A stretch of 64,000 bases of DNA from Sporosarcina sp. ACRSM (GCF_022346545.1 NZ_JAKRNU010000003.1:186001-250000); one strand, 5' to 3'; shown: positions 9,430 through 19,130, counted from the first letter of the stretch. The notes: generated by a model from the letters alone, not told the origin. A program made the numbers and translations.

Positions 9430-10452
9430 TTGTTGGAGAATCGTTATTCGAGACAGACATTGTTCAAGCCTGTCGGGCAGGCTGGACAGGAGCAGTTGAG
9501 TAAGGCGCATGTAGTGATGATCGGCTGCGGCGCATTAGGGTCATCGATTGCAGAGACACTCGTCCGTGCAGGGATCGGCCGATTGACGATTGCGGACCGG
9601 GACTATGTGGAACCGTCGAATTTACAAAGGCAGCAATTGTTTACAGAACAGGATGCGCGTGATGGCGTTCCCAAAGTGGTGGCAGCGGAACGAAGGTTGA
9701 AGAGCATTCGGGAAGATTGCGATATCCGCATCGTTCTCGATCACATCGATGGACCGCTATTGGAGGAAATCGCGAAAGATGCGGATTTGTTAATGGATGC
9801 GACAGATAACTTTGAAACACGGCTCCTGATGAATGATGTAGGATGGAAAAAAGGGATTCCGTGGGTGTACGGAGCCTGTGTCGGCAGTTCGGGAACCGTA
9901 TTTCCTTTCATACCGGGCGAGTCGGCTTGTTTCCGTTGCTTGCTTCCCGTTTTGCCGTCTGTCAATGAAACTTGCGATACAGTCGGGATTATCGCGCCCG
10001 CCGTTCAAATTACGGCAGCCCATCAAAGTGCAGAAGCGCTCAAATGGCTGACCGGAAATAAAACGGCCATGCGGAAAAAAGTGCTTCATTTTGATGTTTG
10101 GCATAATACACAGGTCGAAGCAGGGATTTCCCGTATGCGTAGCGAAGTATGTGAAACATGTGGGGAATTACCGATTTATCCTTCTTTATCAAGTTCGGAA
10201 GACGCAGGTTATGCGGTTTTATGTGGACGGGATACCGTACAGATCACCCCTGCTGCGGGGCGTCCCTTATCGATCGAGGATGGAGAAAAGGTGGCAAAAC
10301 GGCTTGGAACAGCTTATAAAGTGACACCCTTTTTCGTCGAATTTCATGCGGAGGGCTATCGTTGCATCTTATTCGGCAATGGTCGTCTATTCATCCATGG
10401 ACTGAAGGATATGAAAAAAGGACGTAAGCTGTACCATCAATTTTTTGGCTAA
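9430..10452 (+). CDS. moeB: MoeB/ThiF-family adenylyltransferase for sulfur-carrier protein
   Basis: E1-like enzyme (340 aa) that adenylates the C-terminal Gly of MoaD (or ThiS) so that sulfur can be loaded. ATP-binding GCGALGSSIAETLVRAGIG near residue 35, the RQQLF motif, and the zinc pairs CFRC (near 178) and CETC (near 240) are present. No rhodanese domain; instead there is an ~85-aa C-terminal extension. TTG start at 9430 or 9433 after GGGGGAGGG. First gene of the Moco block; moaD is 3.5 kb downstream. Confidence 0.9.
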   Translation: MLENRYSRQTLFKPVGQAGQEQLSKAHVVMIGCGALGSSIAETLVRAGIGRLTIADRDYVEPSNLQRQQLFTEQDARDGVPKVVAAERRLKSIREDCDIRIVLDHIDGPLLEEIAKDADLLMDATDNFETRLLMNDVGWKKGIPWVYGACVGSSGTVFPFIPGESACFRCLLPVLPSVNETCDTVGIIAPAVQITAAHQSAEALKWLTGNKTAMRKKVLHFDVWHNTQVEAGISRMRSEVCETCGELPIYPSLSSSEDAGYAVLCGRDTVQITPAAGRPLSIEDGEKVAKRLGTAYKVTPFFVEFHAEGYRCILFGNGRLFIHGLKDMKKGRKLYHQFFG

Positions 10453-10467
10453 ACGGGGGGAAGGTTT

Positions 10468-10983
10468 TTGTCGCATATCAATGAGTTGGAAAAAGAAAAA
10501 AGGCTTGTCTGCAGTGTTTTGACGATAAGCGACACACGCCATGCAGGGAATGATCGTAGCGGGCGGACCATCGTGACAAAGCTTGAGTCGGCGGGACATC
10601 GATTGTTTGAAAGCCGCATCTGTCACGATGAACAGCAGGAGATCAAGTCCGTCTTGGAGGAATGGTTACGCAATCCGGAAATTCATGCGATCATTCTGAC
10701 AGGCGGTACGGGGATCGGTTTCAGAGATATTACGATTGAAACGGTTACCCCTTATTTTACGAAAACATTGGATGGGTTCGGTGAATTATTCCGTTACTTA
10801 AGTTATACGGAAGACGTTGGATCGAAAGCGTTGTTAAGCAGGGCGGCAGCAGGTGTGGTTGGACAGAAGGCTTTGTTCGCGCTTCCGGGCTCCGTGAAAG
10901 CAGTTGAATTGGCGATGGACAAATTGATCCTTCCTGAAATCCATCATATTGTCCATGAGCTGACGAAGCATTTGGAAGAATAA
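10468..10983 (+). CDS. moaB: molybdopterin adenylyltransferase-type protein MoaB
   Basis: MogA/MoaB-family protein of 171 aa with the molybdopterin-binding core LTISDTRHAGNDRSG near residue 20, LTGGTGIGFRDITIE near 75, and LFALPGSVKAVELAMDKL near 145. It activates molybdopterin by adenylation before Mo insertion. TTG start with GGGGGGAAGG upstream, 15 bases after moeB, so it is probably co-transcribed. A small hairpin (AAGGATGC-GTGA-AGCATCCTT, 10986-11006) follows the stop. Confidence 0.92.
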   Translation: MSHINELEKEKRLVCSVLTISDTRHAGNDRSGRTIVTKLESAGHRLFESRICHDEQQEIKSVLEEWLRNPEIHAIILTGGTGIGFRDITIETVTPYFTKTLDGFGELFRYLSYTEDVGSKALLSRAAAGVVGQKALFALPGSVKAVELAMDKLILPEIHHIVHELTKHLEE

Positions 10984-11012
10984 AAAGGATGCGTGAAGCA
11001 TCCTTATGCATG

Positions 11013-11198
11013 TCGATTGTCCAGACTCCGGCGGCCAGACGCTCGGGTCATAAGCAATTTAGCTATGTGGCAAAGAGCGCCACGTGGGCCTACAGGATGT
11101 AGGTCATGCAGTCATTGCCGCAGGACGCGGCGTTCTTTGACTGCCTTCCTTGATTCGACTTATGCCTGTCGCGTCTAAGCGGGCCGCCTACGCTTTTC
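11013..11198. repeat. modular hairpin-rich dispersed repeat, copy 1 (uninterrupted)
   Basis: Starts with a GTCCAGACTCCGG/CCAGACGCTCGGGTCATAAG block and ends in CTTATGCCTGTCGCGTC. Internal short inverted modules are GTGGC/GCCAC, CTACAGGATGTAGG and CCGCAGGACGCGG. Related copies occur at 15821-16067 and 38614-38862. Its tail supplies the last codons and stop codon of moaC on the opposite strand. Confidence 0.88.
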
Positions 11199-11679
11199 GG
11201 GTGAAGTCTCCATTTTTTCCGCCCGTTTTCTGTTGGAGCATTGTCGGTCCGATGATCATCTCTTTTCCGGCGGCTTTGCACATGTCGTAAATGGTGAGGG
11301 CAGCGGCAGAAGCGGCAGTTAAGGCTTCCATTTCGACGCCGGTGACACCTTTTGTTTTCACTTCGGCTTGAATCAAGATTTCATAACGGTCGGCAGCATC
11401 GTCAATATTCCATTCAAAATGGATATCGATACCGGTTAACGGAATCGGGTGGCACATCGGGATGATGGTCGATGTGTTTTTGGCCGCCATGATAGCTGCG
11501 ACTTGTGCGACCGCAAAGACATCGCCTTTTTTGTTCGTCCCTTCTGTAATTTGCGAATGGATGGTTTCGTTGACAAGGATGGAGGAAGAAGCGATCGCTG
11601 TCCGGACGGTTTCGGCTTTATCGGAAACGTCGACCATTTTGGCACGGCCTTGTTCGTTGAAATGTGTGAGTTCAGACAT
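11188..11679 (-). CDS. moaC: cyclic pyranopterin monophosphate synthase MoaC
   Basis: 163 aa, normal for MoaC, which with MoaA converts GTP to cyclic pyranopterin monophosphate. Signature stretches: [30 protein letters not shown], and [29 protein letters not shown]. The start is the ATG ending at 11679, because AAAGGA on the minus strand is too close to the ATG further upstream. It is the only Moco gene here on the minus strand, divergent from moeA, and its 3' end runs into a dispersed repeat. Confidence 0.95.
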   Translation of the reverse strand: MSELTHFNEQGRAKMVDVSDKAETVRTAIASSSILVNETIHSQITEGTNKKGDVFAVAQVAAIMAAKNTSTIIPMCHPIPLTGIDIHFEWNIDDAADRYEILIQAEVKTKGVTGVEMEALTAASAAALTIYDMCKAAGKEMIIGPTMLQQKTGGKNGDFTRKA

Positions 11680-11740
11680 GGGAGTCATTCCTTTCATACA
11701 TAGTGAATTTAGTATAACAGATGGAAGTGGGGGATTGGGC

Positions 11741-12997
11741 ATGGTAGAAACGAGAAAGCCGATTCAAGTGGCGGAGGCCGTCCGGTTGGTGATGGAACAT
11801 TGCCATCCGCTAGGGACGGAAACCATACCGCTTGAACAGGCCTATGGCAGAGTATTGGCCGAACCGATTATCGCGAAACATGATGTGCCTTCATTCGATC
11901 GGTCGCCTTATGACGGTTTTGCGGTACGTTCCGAAGATACAAGCGGTGCTTCGGGAGATAACCGTATTTCATTCAAAGTGATTGGTGAAATCGGGGCCGG
12001 CCATGTGGCGGATCGTGGAATTGGGCCAGGGGAGGCCTACCGGATCATGACGGGGGCACAAATACCGGATAACGCAGACGCGATCGTCATGTTGGAACAG
12101 ACCGTTGAAGAGGAGAACGGTTTTACCATCCGGAAGCCTTTCAGCCCGGGAGAAAACTTCTCTTATAAAGGCGAGGATGCCAAAAAAGGGGAAGTACTTA
12201 TCGAAGCGGGGACATTGGTCCACCCAGGTACAATCGCCTTGCTCGCAACATTTGGCTACGCGGAAGTGGAAGTGGCGAGGCGCCCGATTGCAGGCATCTT
12301 ATCGACGGGGACTGAACTGCTCGATGTGGCGGACGAACTCGTCCCCGGGAAGATCCGTAATTCGAACGGTCCGATGATTGCCGCACAGTTGACACGGATG
12401 GGCATCCCGTACAAATCCTATGGGATGCAGGCGGATCAGTTGGATGCATGTACAGCGATCGTAGAAAAGGCGATTGCGGAAACGGATTTTCTGATTACAA
12501 CAGGCGGCGTTTCTGTTGGGGATTATGATTATTTACCGGCTATTTATGAGCGGTTAGGTGCCAAAGTTTTATTCAACAAAGTGGCGATGCGTCCGGGAAG
12601 TGTGACGACGGTTGCGGTGCTTGGCGAAAAGCTGCTATTCGGGCTGTCGGGCAACCCATCGGCATGCTTTACAGGATTTGAACTGTTCACCCGCCCTGCG
12701 GTACTCAACATAATGGGTGGAACAGCACCGTATATGCCGCATATGAAAGCCACGTTGGGCGATGATTTTACAAAACCGAATCCGTTTACCCGCTTTATCC
12801 GGGCTGTTTGGGAAATGACGGCGGACGGGATTGTTGCCAGTCCAGCCGGTTTCAATAAATCCAATGCGGTCTCCTCCATTGCAAGGGGGAATTGTCTCCT
12901 CGTTTTGCCGAGCGGGACACGCGGATACACAAAAGGGATGGAAGTGGACATCCTCCTAATAGGGGCGGAACAAGGCGTACGTGAGTGGGTACTATGA
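11741..12997 (+). CDS. moeA: molybdopterin molybdenumtransferase MoeA
   Basis: Inserts molybdate into adenylated molybdopterin. 418 aa, standard MoeA size. Motifs: [18 protein letters not shown] near residue 47, [17 protein letters not shown] near 105, [11 protein letters not shown] near 186, [12 protein letters not shown] near 251, and [15 protein letters not shown] near 303. The open frame extends far upstream across moaC, but ATG 11741 with TGGGGGATTG upstream is the sensible start. It overlaps mobB by 4 bases and probably begins the moeA-to-moaA operon. Confidence 0.95.
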   Translation: MVETRKPIQVAEAVRLVMEHCHPLGTETIPLEQAYGRVLAEPIIAKHDVPSFDRSPYDGFAVRSEDTSGASGDNRISFKVIGEIGAGHVADRGIGPGEAYRIMTGAQIPDNADAIVMLEQTVEEENGFTIRKPFSPGENFSYKGEDAKKGEVLIEAGTLVHPGTIALLATFGYAEVEVARRPIAGILSTGTELLDVADELVPGKIRNSNGPMIAAQLTRMGIPYKSYGMQADQLDACTAIVEKAIAETDFLITTGGVSVGDYDYLPAIYERLGAKVLFNKVAMRPGSVTTVAVLGEKLLFGLSGNPSACFTGFELFTRPAVLNIMGGTAPYMPHMKATLGDDFTKPNPFTRFIRAVWEMTADGIVASPAGFNKSNAVSSIARGNCLLVLPSGTRGYTKGMEVDILLIGAEQGVREWVL

Positions 12998-13506
12998 AAA
13001 CACTCCATATTGTCGGTTTTAAAAATAGCGGAAAAACGACACTCATAGCGAGATGGGTCCGTTTATTAAAAAAAGAAGGGCTGTCGGTTGCGGTGTTGAA
13101 GCATCATGGACATGGCGGGCAACCTGCGATGCCGGATGCTTCGACGGACACGATGCAGTTTTTTGACAATGGTGCCGACGCTTCAGTCGTTGCGGGTGGC
13201 GGTGCGGTCCAATTGCTGATGAACGCCGAACCGGAATTCACCGAATTGAAAAGATGGGCATCGATCAGTAATCCGGATATTTTACTTATAGAAGGGTATA
13301 AAGAACAACAAGGCGAAAAGGTTGTTCTATTGCGTGAGCGGGAAGACTGGGAGGCTTTGCAGTCATTGGATAATATCCAGCTGATTGTCGGCTGCCCTGG
13401 CCTAACGGTGGACGGAACACATATTACATCCAGAACGGAACAACAGCAGTTGGATAGTTGGCTGCTGGACTGGGTAGGGAGGGTGAATGAGGATGAAACC
13501 ATTTGA
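12994..13506 (+). CDS. mobB: molybdopterin-guanine dinucleotide biosynthesis adaptor MobB
   Basis: GTP-binding partner of MobA, 170 aa. Walker A is GFKNSGKTT at residues 7-15; the later LLIEGYKEQQGEKVVLLR is also characteristic. ATG 12994 (ATGA overlap with the moeA stop) is preferred to GTG 12985. It is coupled to moaE, which starts before this stop codon. MobA, its partner, is three genes downstream. Confidence 0.92.
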   Translation: MKTLHIVGFKNSGKTTLIARWVRLLKKEGLSVAVLKHHGHGGQPAMPDASTDTMQFFDNGADASVVAGGGAVQLLMNAEPEFTELKRWASISNPDILLIEGYKEQQGEKVVLLREREDWEALQSLDNIQLIVGCPGLTVDGTHITSRTEQQQLDSWLLDWVGRVNEDETI

Positions 13507-13939
13507 GATAGTTGAAACGCCGATTGAAGCGCAGAAGTATATGGATTATGTCCTGCATGCAGGTGCCGGGGCTGTGACGGTCTTTACAGGTCATGTGCGC
13601 GAATGGACGCATGGTGTACGGACATTGTATTTGGCGTACGAGGCCTATGTTCCGATGGCAGAGAAGAAGCTTGCTGAAATCGGTGCCGAGATGGAGGCGA
13701 AATGGCCAGGTGTGAAAGTGGCGATTGTTCATCGGATCGGGGAACTGCATATTTCGGATATTGCCGTCTTGATTGCGGTATCTTCACCGCATCGGAAAGC
13801 GGCGTATGAAGCGAATGAGTATGCCATTGAACGCATTAAAGAGGTCGTGCCAATTTGGAAAAAGGAAATTTGGGAAGATGGCGAAGAGTGGATCGGCGGT
13901 CAGAAAAAGTATCCAGAGAATGGGGTTGTTTCAAAGTGA
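13493..13939 (+). CDS. moaE: molybdopterin synthase catalytic subunit MoaE
   Basis: Large subunit (148 aa) of molybdopterin synthase, which takes sulfur from MoaD thiocarboxylate. Signature: GAGAVTVFTGHVREWTHG near residue 22, LAYEAYVPMAEKKL, IVHRIGELHISDIAVLIAV, SSPHRKAAYEANEYAIE, and the lysine-rich VPIWKKEIWEDG with the active-site lysine region. ATG 13493 is preferred over 13487 on spacing from AGGGAGGG. Overlaps mobB and moaD. Confidence 0.95.
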   Translation: MKPFEIVETPIEAQKYMDYVLHAGAGAVTVFTGHVREWTHGVRTLYLAYEAYVPMAEKKLAEIGAEMEAKWPGVKVAIVHRIGELHISDIAVLIAVSSPHRKAAYEANEYAIERIKEVVPIWKKEIWEDGEEWIGGQKKYPENGVVSK

Positions 13940-14169
13940 TCAAAGTGAATTATTTTGCGAGGCTCCGCGAGTTGACAGGGAAGGCGGAAGAGACGCTCGA
14001 TAGGGAATCGATGACGGTCGGGGAGTTATTGGATTGGGCGGAAGCGACTTATCCGGGTTTTGGCAAGGATACGATGTACGTCGCGGTCAATGAAGAATAT
14101 GCCTTGAAAGAGGACGTCATCCGATCGGGGGATATTTGTGCATTCATCCCTCCGGTAAGCGGCGGATGA
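13936..14169 (+). CDS. moaD: molybdopterin synthase sulfur-carrier subunit MoaD
   Basis: 77-aa beta-grasp ubiquitin-like protein ending in PPVSGG. The terminal Gly-Gly is adenylated by MoeB and thiocarboxylated. GTG start sharing GTGA with the moaE stop; starts VIKVNYFARLRELTGK. Its own stop shares ATGA with mobA. Confidence 0.95.
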   Translation: MIKVNYFARLRELTGKAEETLDRESMTVGELLDWAEATYPGFGKDTMYVAVNEEYALKEDVIRSGDICAFIPPVSGG

Positions 14170-14762
14170 GGAAGACGGTCGGCATCGTCTTGGCGGGGGG
14201 GCTGTCCCGGCGTTTCGGTTCACCGAAAGCATTTGCCATGGTGGGCGGCCGGTATTTTCATGAGTGGGCAGTGGAAGCATTGAAAGAGCATTGTGATGAA
14301 GTGGTTATCGTAACGCGTCCTGAACTGATTGACCATTACCTTGTCGAGGTGGGGCTCACCACTGATTCACCCGAATTTGCGGGACTTGGTCCGCTCGCAG
14401 GGATCCTGTCCGTGATGGAATCCGTGCAAGCGGACCGCTATATCGTGCTCCCATGTGACATGCCGTTTGTAGATAGTGAAGTGATGGGCAAGTTGTTGGC
14501 TCGCCATGTCAATGGGGTGACTGCAGTTATGGCAGAGGGGCGGCATCATCCGCTCGTGTCCGTATGGGATCGGGATGCGGAACCGGTAATCCGTGAAGCA
14601 TTGGAAAATGAACAAAACCGTGTCATGCCTGTCCTTTCAAGGGTTGGCGTAACATGGGTGGACGGCAATGAATTGGCTGATGATGTAAAACAAGTGTTCA
14701 CAAATGTCAATTCACCAGTAGTATTGGAAAGGAGCGAGAAAAATGAACGCAATCACAGATAA
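14166..14762 (+). CDS. mobA: molybdenum cofactor guanylyltransferase MobA
   Basis: 198-aa nucleotidyltransferase that attaches GMP to Mo-molybdopterin, giving the MGD cofactor needed by NarG. N-terminal [15 protein letters not shown] is the GTP-binding signature, and [13 protein letters not shown] the metal-binding one. ATG overlaps moaD, and the 3' end overlaps moaA by 20 bases. Confidence 0.93.
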   Translation: MRKTVGIVLAGGLSRRFGSPKAFAMVGGRYFHEWAVEALKEHCDEVVIVTRPELIDHYLVEVGLTTDSPEFAGLGPLAGILSVMESVQADRYIVLPCDMPFVDSEVMGKLLARHVNGVTAVMAEGRHHPLVSVWDRDAEPVIREALENEQNRVMPVLSRVGVTWVDGNELADDVKQVFTNVNSPVVLERSEKNERNHR

Positions 14763-15753
14763 GCTTGGTCGCCCGATTCGAGATCTCCGTATATCGGTGA
14801 CGGATCGCTGTAACTTCAGATGCTCCTATTGTATGCCAAAGGAAATTTTCGGGGATGATTATGTATTTTTACCGAAAAGCGAATTGCTGTCGTTTGAAGA
14901 AATGGAACGGTTTGCCCGGATTTTTGCCTCACTTGGTGTGAAAAAACTCCGCATTACTGGCGGGGAACCGTTGATGCGACGTGATCTTCCGCGATTGATT
15001 GAAAAATTGATGGGGATTGAAGGCATTGAGGATATCGGCTTGACAACGAATGGTGTATTGCTCAAGCAATATGCGCAACCGCTTTACGATGCGGGCCTGC
15101 GTCGCTTGAATATGAGCCTGGATGCGCTTGATCCGGATATTTTCGGGAAACTGAATGGACGGGGAATCAAGCCAGATCTGATCCTTTCCAATATCGACTA
15201 TGCACAAAAAATCGGTTTTGAAATTAAGGTGAATATGGTTGTGCAAAAAGGGGCCAACGAAGGGGAAATCCTTCCGATGGCTGCCTATTTCAAAGAACGG
15301 GGCATTACACTGCGCTTTATCGAATTCATGGATGTCGGCAATGACAATGGCTGGAGCTTCAAAAAAGTCGTTACAAAAAAAGAAATTTTCGACATGCTGA
15401 GTGCTGTTCATGATATCGAGCCCGCCGAACAGGATTATTATGGTGAAGTAGCGAAACGTTACCGTTATACGGATAACGGTGCAGAAGTCGGTTTCATCAC
15501 CTCGGTGTCGGAGTCGTTCTGCTCGACCTGTACACGGGCACGGCTGTCATCGGATGGCAAGTTGTATACTTGTCTGTTTGCTTCGGAAGGATTTGATTTG
15601 CGGGAACTGATCCGTAGTGGCATGACGGATGAAGAGTTGACCGATGCGATTACGGGTGTGTGGGAACGACGCGGTGATCGTTATTCGGATGAGCGCACGG
15701 AACAGACTGCGAAAAATCGCAAGAAAATCGGCATGAGTTATATTGGTGGGTAA
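14743..15753 (+). CDS. moaA: GTP 3',8-cyclase MoaA (radical SAM)
   Basis: First Moco enzyme, 336 aa. N-terminal radical-SAM cysteines in [11 protein letters not shown] (residues about 22-32), the [16 protein letters not shown]-binding motif near 70, C-terminal [4Fe-4S] cysteines in [20 protein letters not shown] near 260, and the catalytically required C-terminal Gly-Gly (SYIGG). ATG with AAAGGAG upstream. Last gene of the run, followed by a strong terminator. Confidence 0.97.
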   Translation: MNAITDKLGRPIRDLRISVTDRCNFRCSYCMPKEIFGDDYVFLPKSELLSFEEMERFARIFASLGVKKLRITGGEPLMRRDLPRLIEKLMGIEGIEDIGLTTNGVLLKQYAQPLYDAGLRRLNMSLDALDPDIFGKLNGRGIKPDLILSNIDYAQKIGFEIKVNMVVQKGANEGEILPMAAYFKERGITLRFIEFMDVGNDNGWSFKKVVTKKEIFDMLSAVHDIEPAEQDYYGEVAKRYRYTDNGAEVGFITSVSESFCSTCTRARLSSDGKLYTCLFASEGFDLRELIRSGMTDEELTDAITGVWERRGDRYSDERTEQTAKNRKKIGMSYIGG

Positions 15754-15779
15754 AACATTACAAAATTTCAATGCTCAAT

Positions 15780-15820
15780 AAAAAGCGGATTGCCATTCAC
15801 TCGGGCAATCCGCTTTTTAT
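15780..15820 (+). terminator. intrinsic terminator after moaA
   Basis: AAAAAGCGGATTGCC pairs perfectly with GGCAATCCGCTTTTT around a nine-base loop. This closes the moeA-moaA unit. Confidence 0.93.
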
Positions 15821-16067
15821 TGTCCAGACTCCGGGCACCAGACGCTCGGAGGCTCACAGGATGTGAGTTACGCAGTCGTTGCCGCACGATGCGGCGAATT
15901 TAGACTGCGTTCCTTGATGGTCAAGCCGACTCTGTGGCAAAGAACGCCACGCCGTCGACTCGCCTTATGCCTGAGGCCCGTAGGACGCGGGTTATGCAGT
16001 CGTTGCGACAGGACGTCGCGAACTTAGACTGCGACCCTTTGATAGGCAGGCGCCCTGCGCTTTTCTG
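15821..16067. repeat. modular hairpin-rich dispersed repeat, copy 2 (internally duplicated)
   Basis: Same start (GTCCAGACTCCGGGC) and same end (GCAGGCGCCCTGCGCTTTTC) as the family. The middle part, CAGTCGTTGC...GACTGCG, occurs twice with different hairpin modules. It fills most of the 318-base gap between moaA and tctA and ends 4 bases before the tctA stop codon. Confidence 0.88.
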
Positions 16068-16071
16068 ATTA

Positions 16072-17598
16072 TCAACCTTCTTCTTCCACGATGACTGAGC
16101 GGCCTTTCATTTTCAAGAGCATTGGGACGAGGAGCCATGCTACAGCGGCGATGATGAAGATAAGGGATAACGGTTTCGTGAAAAAGATGCTGAACTCCCC
16201 GTTTGAAATGGTGAGTGCTCGGCGCATATTGTTTTCAATCATTGGTCCTAACACAAGTGCTAATACCAATGGAGCGACTGGGTAATCGTTTTTCGACAAT
16301 AGATAACCGACCACACCGCAGCCGAGCAATAAGAACAAGTCAAATGTCGTATATTGGACTGCGTAAACTCCGAAAAATGAAATGGCCACGATGATCGGCA
16401 ACAAGTATTTTTTCGGCGTTTGAATGACTTTGGCGAATACACGGACGAGTGGCATATTTAACACTAATAACATCAAGTTTCCGATAAACATACTGGCGAT
16501 CAATCCCCAAGCCACTTCCGGATGTTCATCAAAGAGGAGTGGACCGGGCTGGATATTGTACATGATCAATGCACCCATCAGGATGGCTGTTGTACCGGAG
16601 CCAGGGATCCCTAATGTCAATAAGGGGATCATGGCACCGCCGGAAGCTGCGTTATTTGCTGATTCCGGACCAGCTACGCCGGCGATATTCCCTTTTCCGA
16701 ATGTCTCGGGTTTTTTGCTGAATTTCTTCTCTGTCATATACGAGAAGAAAGAGGCGAGTGTAGCGCCTGCCCCTGGAAGGACGCCGATAAAAAATCCGAG
16801 CAAGGATCCGCGGACGATCGGGACGGTACTGTCTTTCATATCCTGTTTTGTCGGAAGGATCCGCTTGATTTTTGCGATGGATTCGTCTTCGCCATCGCGT
16901 TCCAGAATCGTCTTGAACACTTCACCGAGTGCAAACAATCCGACTGCAATCGTTAAAAATTCCAATCCGGAAAATAGAATGGGTTGGTTGTATGTAAAAC
17001 GAGCGATGCCTGATACCGCGTCGATACCGATCGTACCGAGCATCAGTCCGAAGACGGTCATCATCAATGCCTTGGTCATCGATTTTCCGGCGAGACCGCT
17101 AACAGCAGCCAAACCTAATAACATTAAAGAAAAATATTCCGCAGGTCCGAATTTAATGGCGACATTGGAGAGAGGTTCAGCCAATAGGACAAGACCGATC
17201 AGCGCAACGATGCCGGCACAAAACGAACCGATCGCCGCGATGGCCAAAGCTGCTCCGGCACGGCCTTGTCTAGCCATTTGGTAACCATCCAGCGTTGTCA
17301 CAACGGAGGAAGACTCTCCTGGGGTATTCAATAAAATGGAAGTGGTTGAGCCTCCATACATGGCGCCGTAGTAGACACCGGCAAGTAGAATGATTGAACT
17401 GGCAGCAGCTGCACTTGTCGGCATGCCTGAAGTGATCGTTGCCGTAACAGGGATGAGGAGCGCGACTCCACTCATCGGTCCGATGCCGGGCAACACGCCG
17501 ACTGCCGTTCCGATGACCACACCGACAAACGCAAATAATAGATTATGCCACTGGAAAGCGATCGCAAATCCATCCGCTAAAAATTGTAAGGTGCTCAT
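16072..17598 (-). CDS. tctA: tripartite tricarboxylate transporter large permease TctA
   Basis: 508-aa membrane protein with about 12 segments, the large subunit of a TTT-family secondary transporter. Family motifs: GVLPGIGPMSGVALLIPVT near residue 33, YYGAMYGGSTTSILLNTPGE near 76, and GVLPGAGATLASFFSYMTEK near 278. ATG with AAAGGAG upstream on the minus strand, 18 bases after tctB. The substrate is probably a di- or tricarboxylate, from family knowledge; it is not readable from sequence. Confidence 0.94.
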   Translation of the reverse strand: MSTLQFLADGFAIAFQWHNLLFAFVGVVIGTAVGVLPGIGPMSGVALLIPVTATITSGMPTSAAAASSIILLAGVYYGAMYGGSTTSILLNTPGESSSVVTTLDGYQMARQGRAGAALAIAAIGSFCAGIVALIGLVLLAEPLSNVAIKFGPAEYFSLMLLGLAAVSGLAGKSMTKALMMTVFGLMLGTIGIDAVSGIARFTYNQPILFSGLEFLTIAVGLFALGEVFKTILERDGEDESIAKIKRILPTKQDMKDSTVPIVRGSLLGFFIGVLPGAGATLASFFSYMTEKKFSKKPETFGKGNIAGVAGPESANNAASGGAMIPLLTLGIPGSGTTAILMGALIMYNIQPGPLLFDEHPEVAWGLIASMFIGNLMLLVLNMPLVRVFAKVIQTPKKYLLPIIVAISFFGVYAVQYTTFDLFLLLGCGVVGYLLSKNDYPVAPLVLALVLGPMIENNMRRALTISNGEFSIFFTKPLSLIFIIAAVAWLLVPMLLKMKGRSVIVEEEG

Positions 17599-17616
17599 AA
17601 CTTGACTCCTTTCTCC

Positions 17617-18066
17617 TTAAAATGTGGGGAATCCAGGCAATGAGCCGCCGAGAAATTCCGCAAAAAAGTAATAGACACCAAATGAAAACACCGCCGCGAT
17701 CACAAGGGTAGGTATGTAACGCCCCCGTTCCATCGTTTGGAAAGCGATAAGTAAGAAAAGGAATGTCGAAATGACGTATCCGATTTTCTCTAATAAGAAC
17801 GCGTATAATGCCGCACTGACAAGAATAATGATAAATTTCTTATATTGAAGCTTTTCTTTGACAACTGCCTCTGTTTTGTATTTAAACGTTTCGTATAATA
17901 AGCGCAAGCTCAGAAGAATTAAAATAATGCCAAGCCACATCGGAAAGATTTTAGGTCCAACCGCCGACCCGTATGCACTATCGGCTATTTTCATACTTTC
18001 AATGACAAATAAAAGACCGATCAGTAAAAAGACGATACTCGTATAGCGATCGAATGTTTTACTCAT
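17617..18066 (-). CDS. tctB: tripartite tricarboxylate transporter small permease TctB
   Basis: 149-aa protein with four predicted membrane helices, the expected TctB size and topology. Start preceded by AAGGAGGTG. It lies between the binding protein and the large permease, the standard tctCBA order. A hairpin with a T-run lies just upstream, between tctC and tctB. Confidence 0.9.
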   Translation of the reverse strand: MSKTFDRYTSIVFLLIGLLFVIESMKIADSAYGSAVGPKIFPMWLGIILILLSLRLLYETFKYKTEAVVKEKLQYKKFIIILVSAALYAFLLEKIGYVISTFLFLLIAFQTMERGRYIPTLVIAAVFSFGVYYFFAEFLGGSLPGFPTF

Positions 18067-18084
18067 AGTCCTTACACCTCCTTA

Positions 18085-18108
18085 AAAGAAAAGGCGGCTA
18101 AGCCGCCT
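18085..18108 (-). terminator. intercistronic terminator/attenuator between tctC and tctB
   Basis: On the minus strand AGGCGGCT-TAGCCGCCT is followed by TTTTCTTTT, then the tctB ribosome binding site. This would let the binding-protein gene be expressed more highly than the permease genes. Confidence 0.75.
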
Positions 18109-18116
18109 GAACATTG

Positions 18117-19130
18117 TTATTTTTGCATACCGAGTGCAGTTAGCAATTCCACAATGACTTTGTCTTGATCTTCCAAATACTTCGTGAAGTCTTCAGAGTT
18201 CCGGTATTCACTTTCCCAAGCGTTTCGCTCCAATTCAGCTTTCCACTCATCCGTCTCGATCATTTCTTGCAACTTTTGACTCCAATAATCGATAGCTCCA
18301 TCAGACATTTCCTTCGGTCCGAAAATACCGCGCCAAATCGTAAATTCTGCGTCAATCCCTTCTTCTTTGAGGGTCGGAACTTCGGCTAAATCTCCGCTAA
18401 GACGTTCTGCAGAAGTAACTGCAAGGACACGGACATCACCGGATTTCACATATTGTCCAATCGTGGAAGCATCTGTTGCGATGACATCTGCATTCCCACC
18501 GAGCAATGCTGCAACGGCTTCGCCTCCGCCGTCATACGATACATATTTCACGACTTTCGGGTCAATGCCATATTCGAACGCAGGCAGGACACCGACAAGA
18601 TGGTCCATCGATCCGGGTGCTGATCCGCCGGCAAGTGTTACGGATGCCGGGTCGCTTTGAATGGCATCCAATACATCTGTTAACGTATTGAATTCCGAAT
18701 CGGCTTTGACAACGATTGCACCATAATCACGTGTCAATTGCGCCAAAGGTGTTGTATCTTGATAGCCGTAAGGGCTGTTTCCTTCCGCCTTGTTGTTGTT
18801 GATCAAGAGAGGCGGGGATTTAACGAGTAGGGCATAATCGTTTTTCGCTTCTTTTGTTGCAAATTCCGCCATGTAAACAGCACCGCCACCGCCGGGCTTG
18901 TTTTCAACCGTAATCGGCTTTTCAATCAACTTCGTATCATTCATCGTTTTTGCAATGGCGCGGGCGGTCAAGTCCCATCCACCGCCTGCCCCAGAAGGTG
19001 CAACTAATGTAATATTGCGCTCCGGATAATTAGCGGAAGCGCTTTCTTCTGCTTCGCCATCTGTTGAACAGGCTGCAAGGCTAAGTGCTGCTACACCTGC
19101 CAATGCAAATGTTGTGAGTTTCTTCCACAT
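18117..19130 (-). CDS. tctC: tripartite tricarboxylate transporter substrate-binding lipoprotein TctC
   Basis: 337-aa solute-binding protein. Signal peptide MWKKLTTFALAGVAALSL is followed by a lipobox LAAC, so it is a membrane-anchored lipoprotein. Family features: ITLVAPSGAGGGWDLTAR near residue 42, ENKPGGGGAVYMAEF near 77, and a YDGGGEAVAALLGGNADV stretch near 200. The ATG at 19130 is preferred to an in-frame TTG two codons upstream because AGGGGGA then has normal spacing. Catches the carboxylate and presents it to TctAB. Confidence 0.93.
   Translation of the reverse strand: MWKKLTTFALAGVAALSLAACSTDGEAEESASANYPERNITLVAPSGAGGGWDLTARAIAKTMNDTKLIEKPITVENKPGGGGAVYMAEFATKEAKNDYALLVKSPPLLINNNKAEGNSPYGYQDTTPLAQLTRDYGAIVVKADSEFNTLTDVLDAIQSDPASVTLAGGSAPGSMDHLVGVLPAFEYGIDPKVVKYVSYDGGGEAVAALLGGNADVIATDASTIGQYVKSGDVRVLAVTSAERLSGDLAEVPTLKEEGIDAEFTIWRGIFGPKEMSDGAIDYWSQKLQEMIETDEWKAELERNAWESEYRNSEDFTKYLEDQDKVIVELLTALGMQK

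Noticed and set aside
11462..11740. N-terminal extension of moeA across moaC
   Set aside because: The added 93 residues are the antisense of moaC; the sensible MoeA start with ribosome binding site is at 11741.
16424..17284. 286-codon open frame on the plus strand opposite tctA
   Set aside because: It mirrors tctA codons, has no ribosome binding site, and tctA is unmistakable on the other strand.
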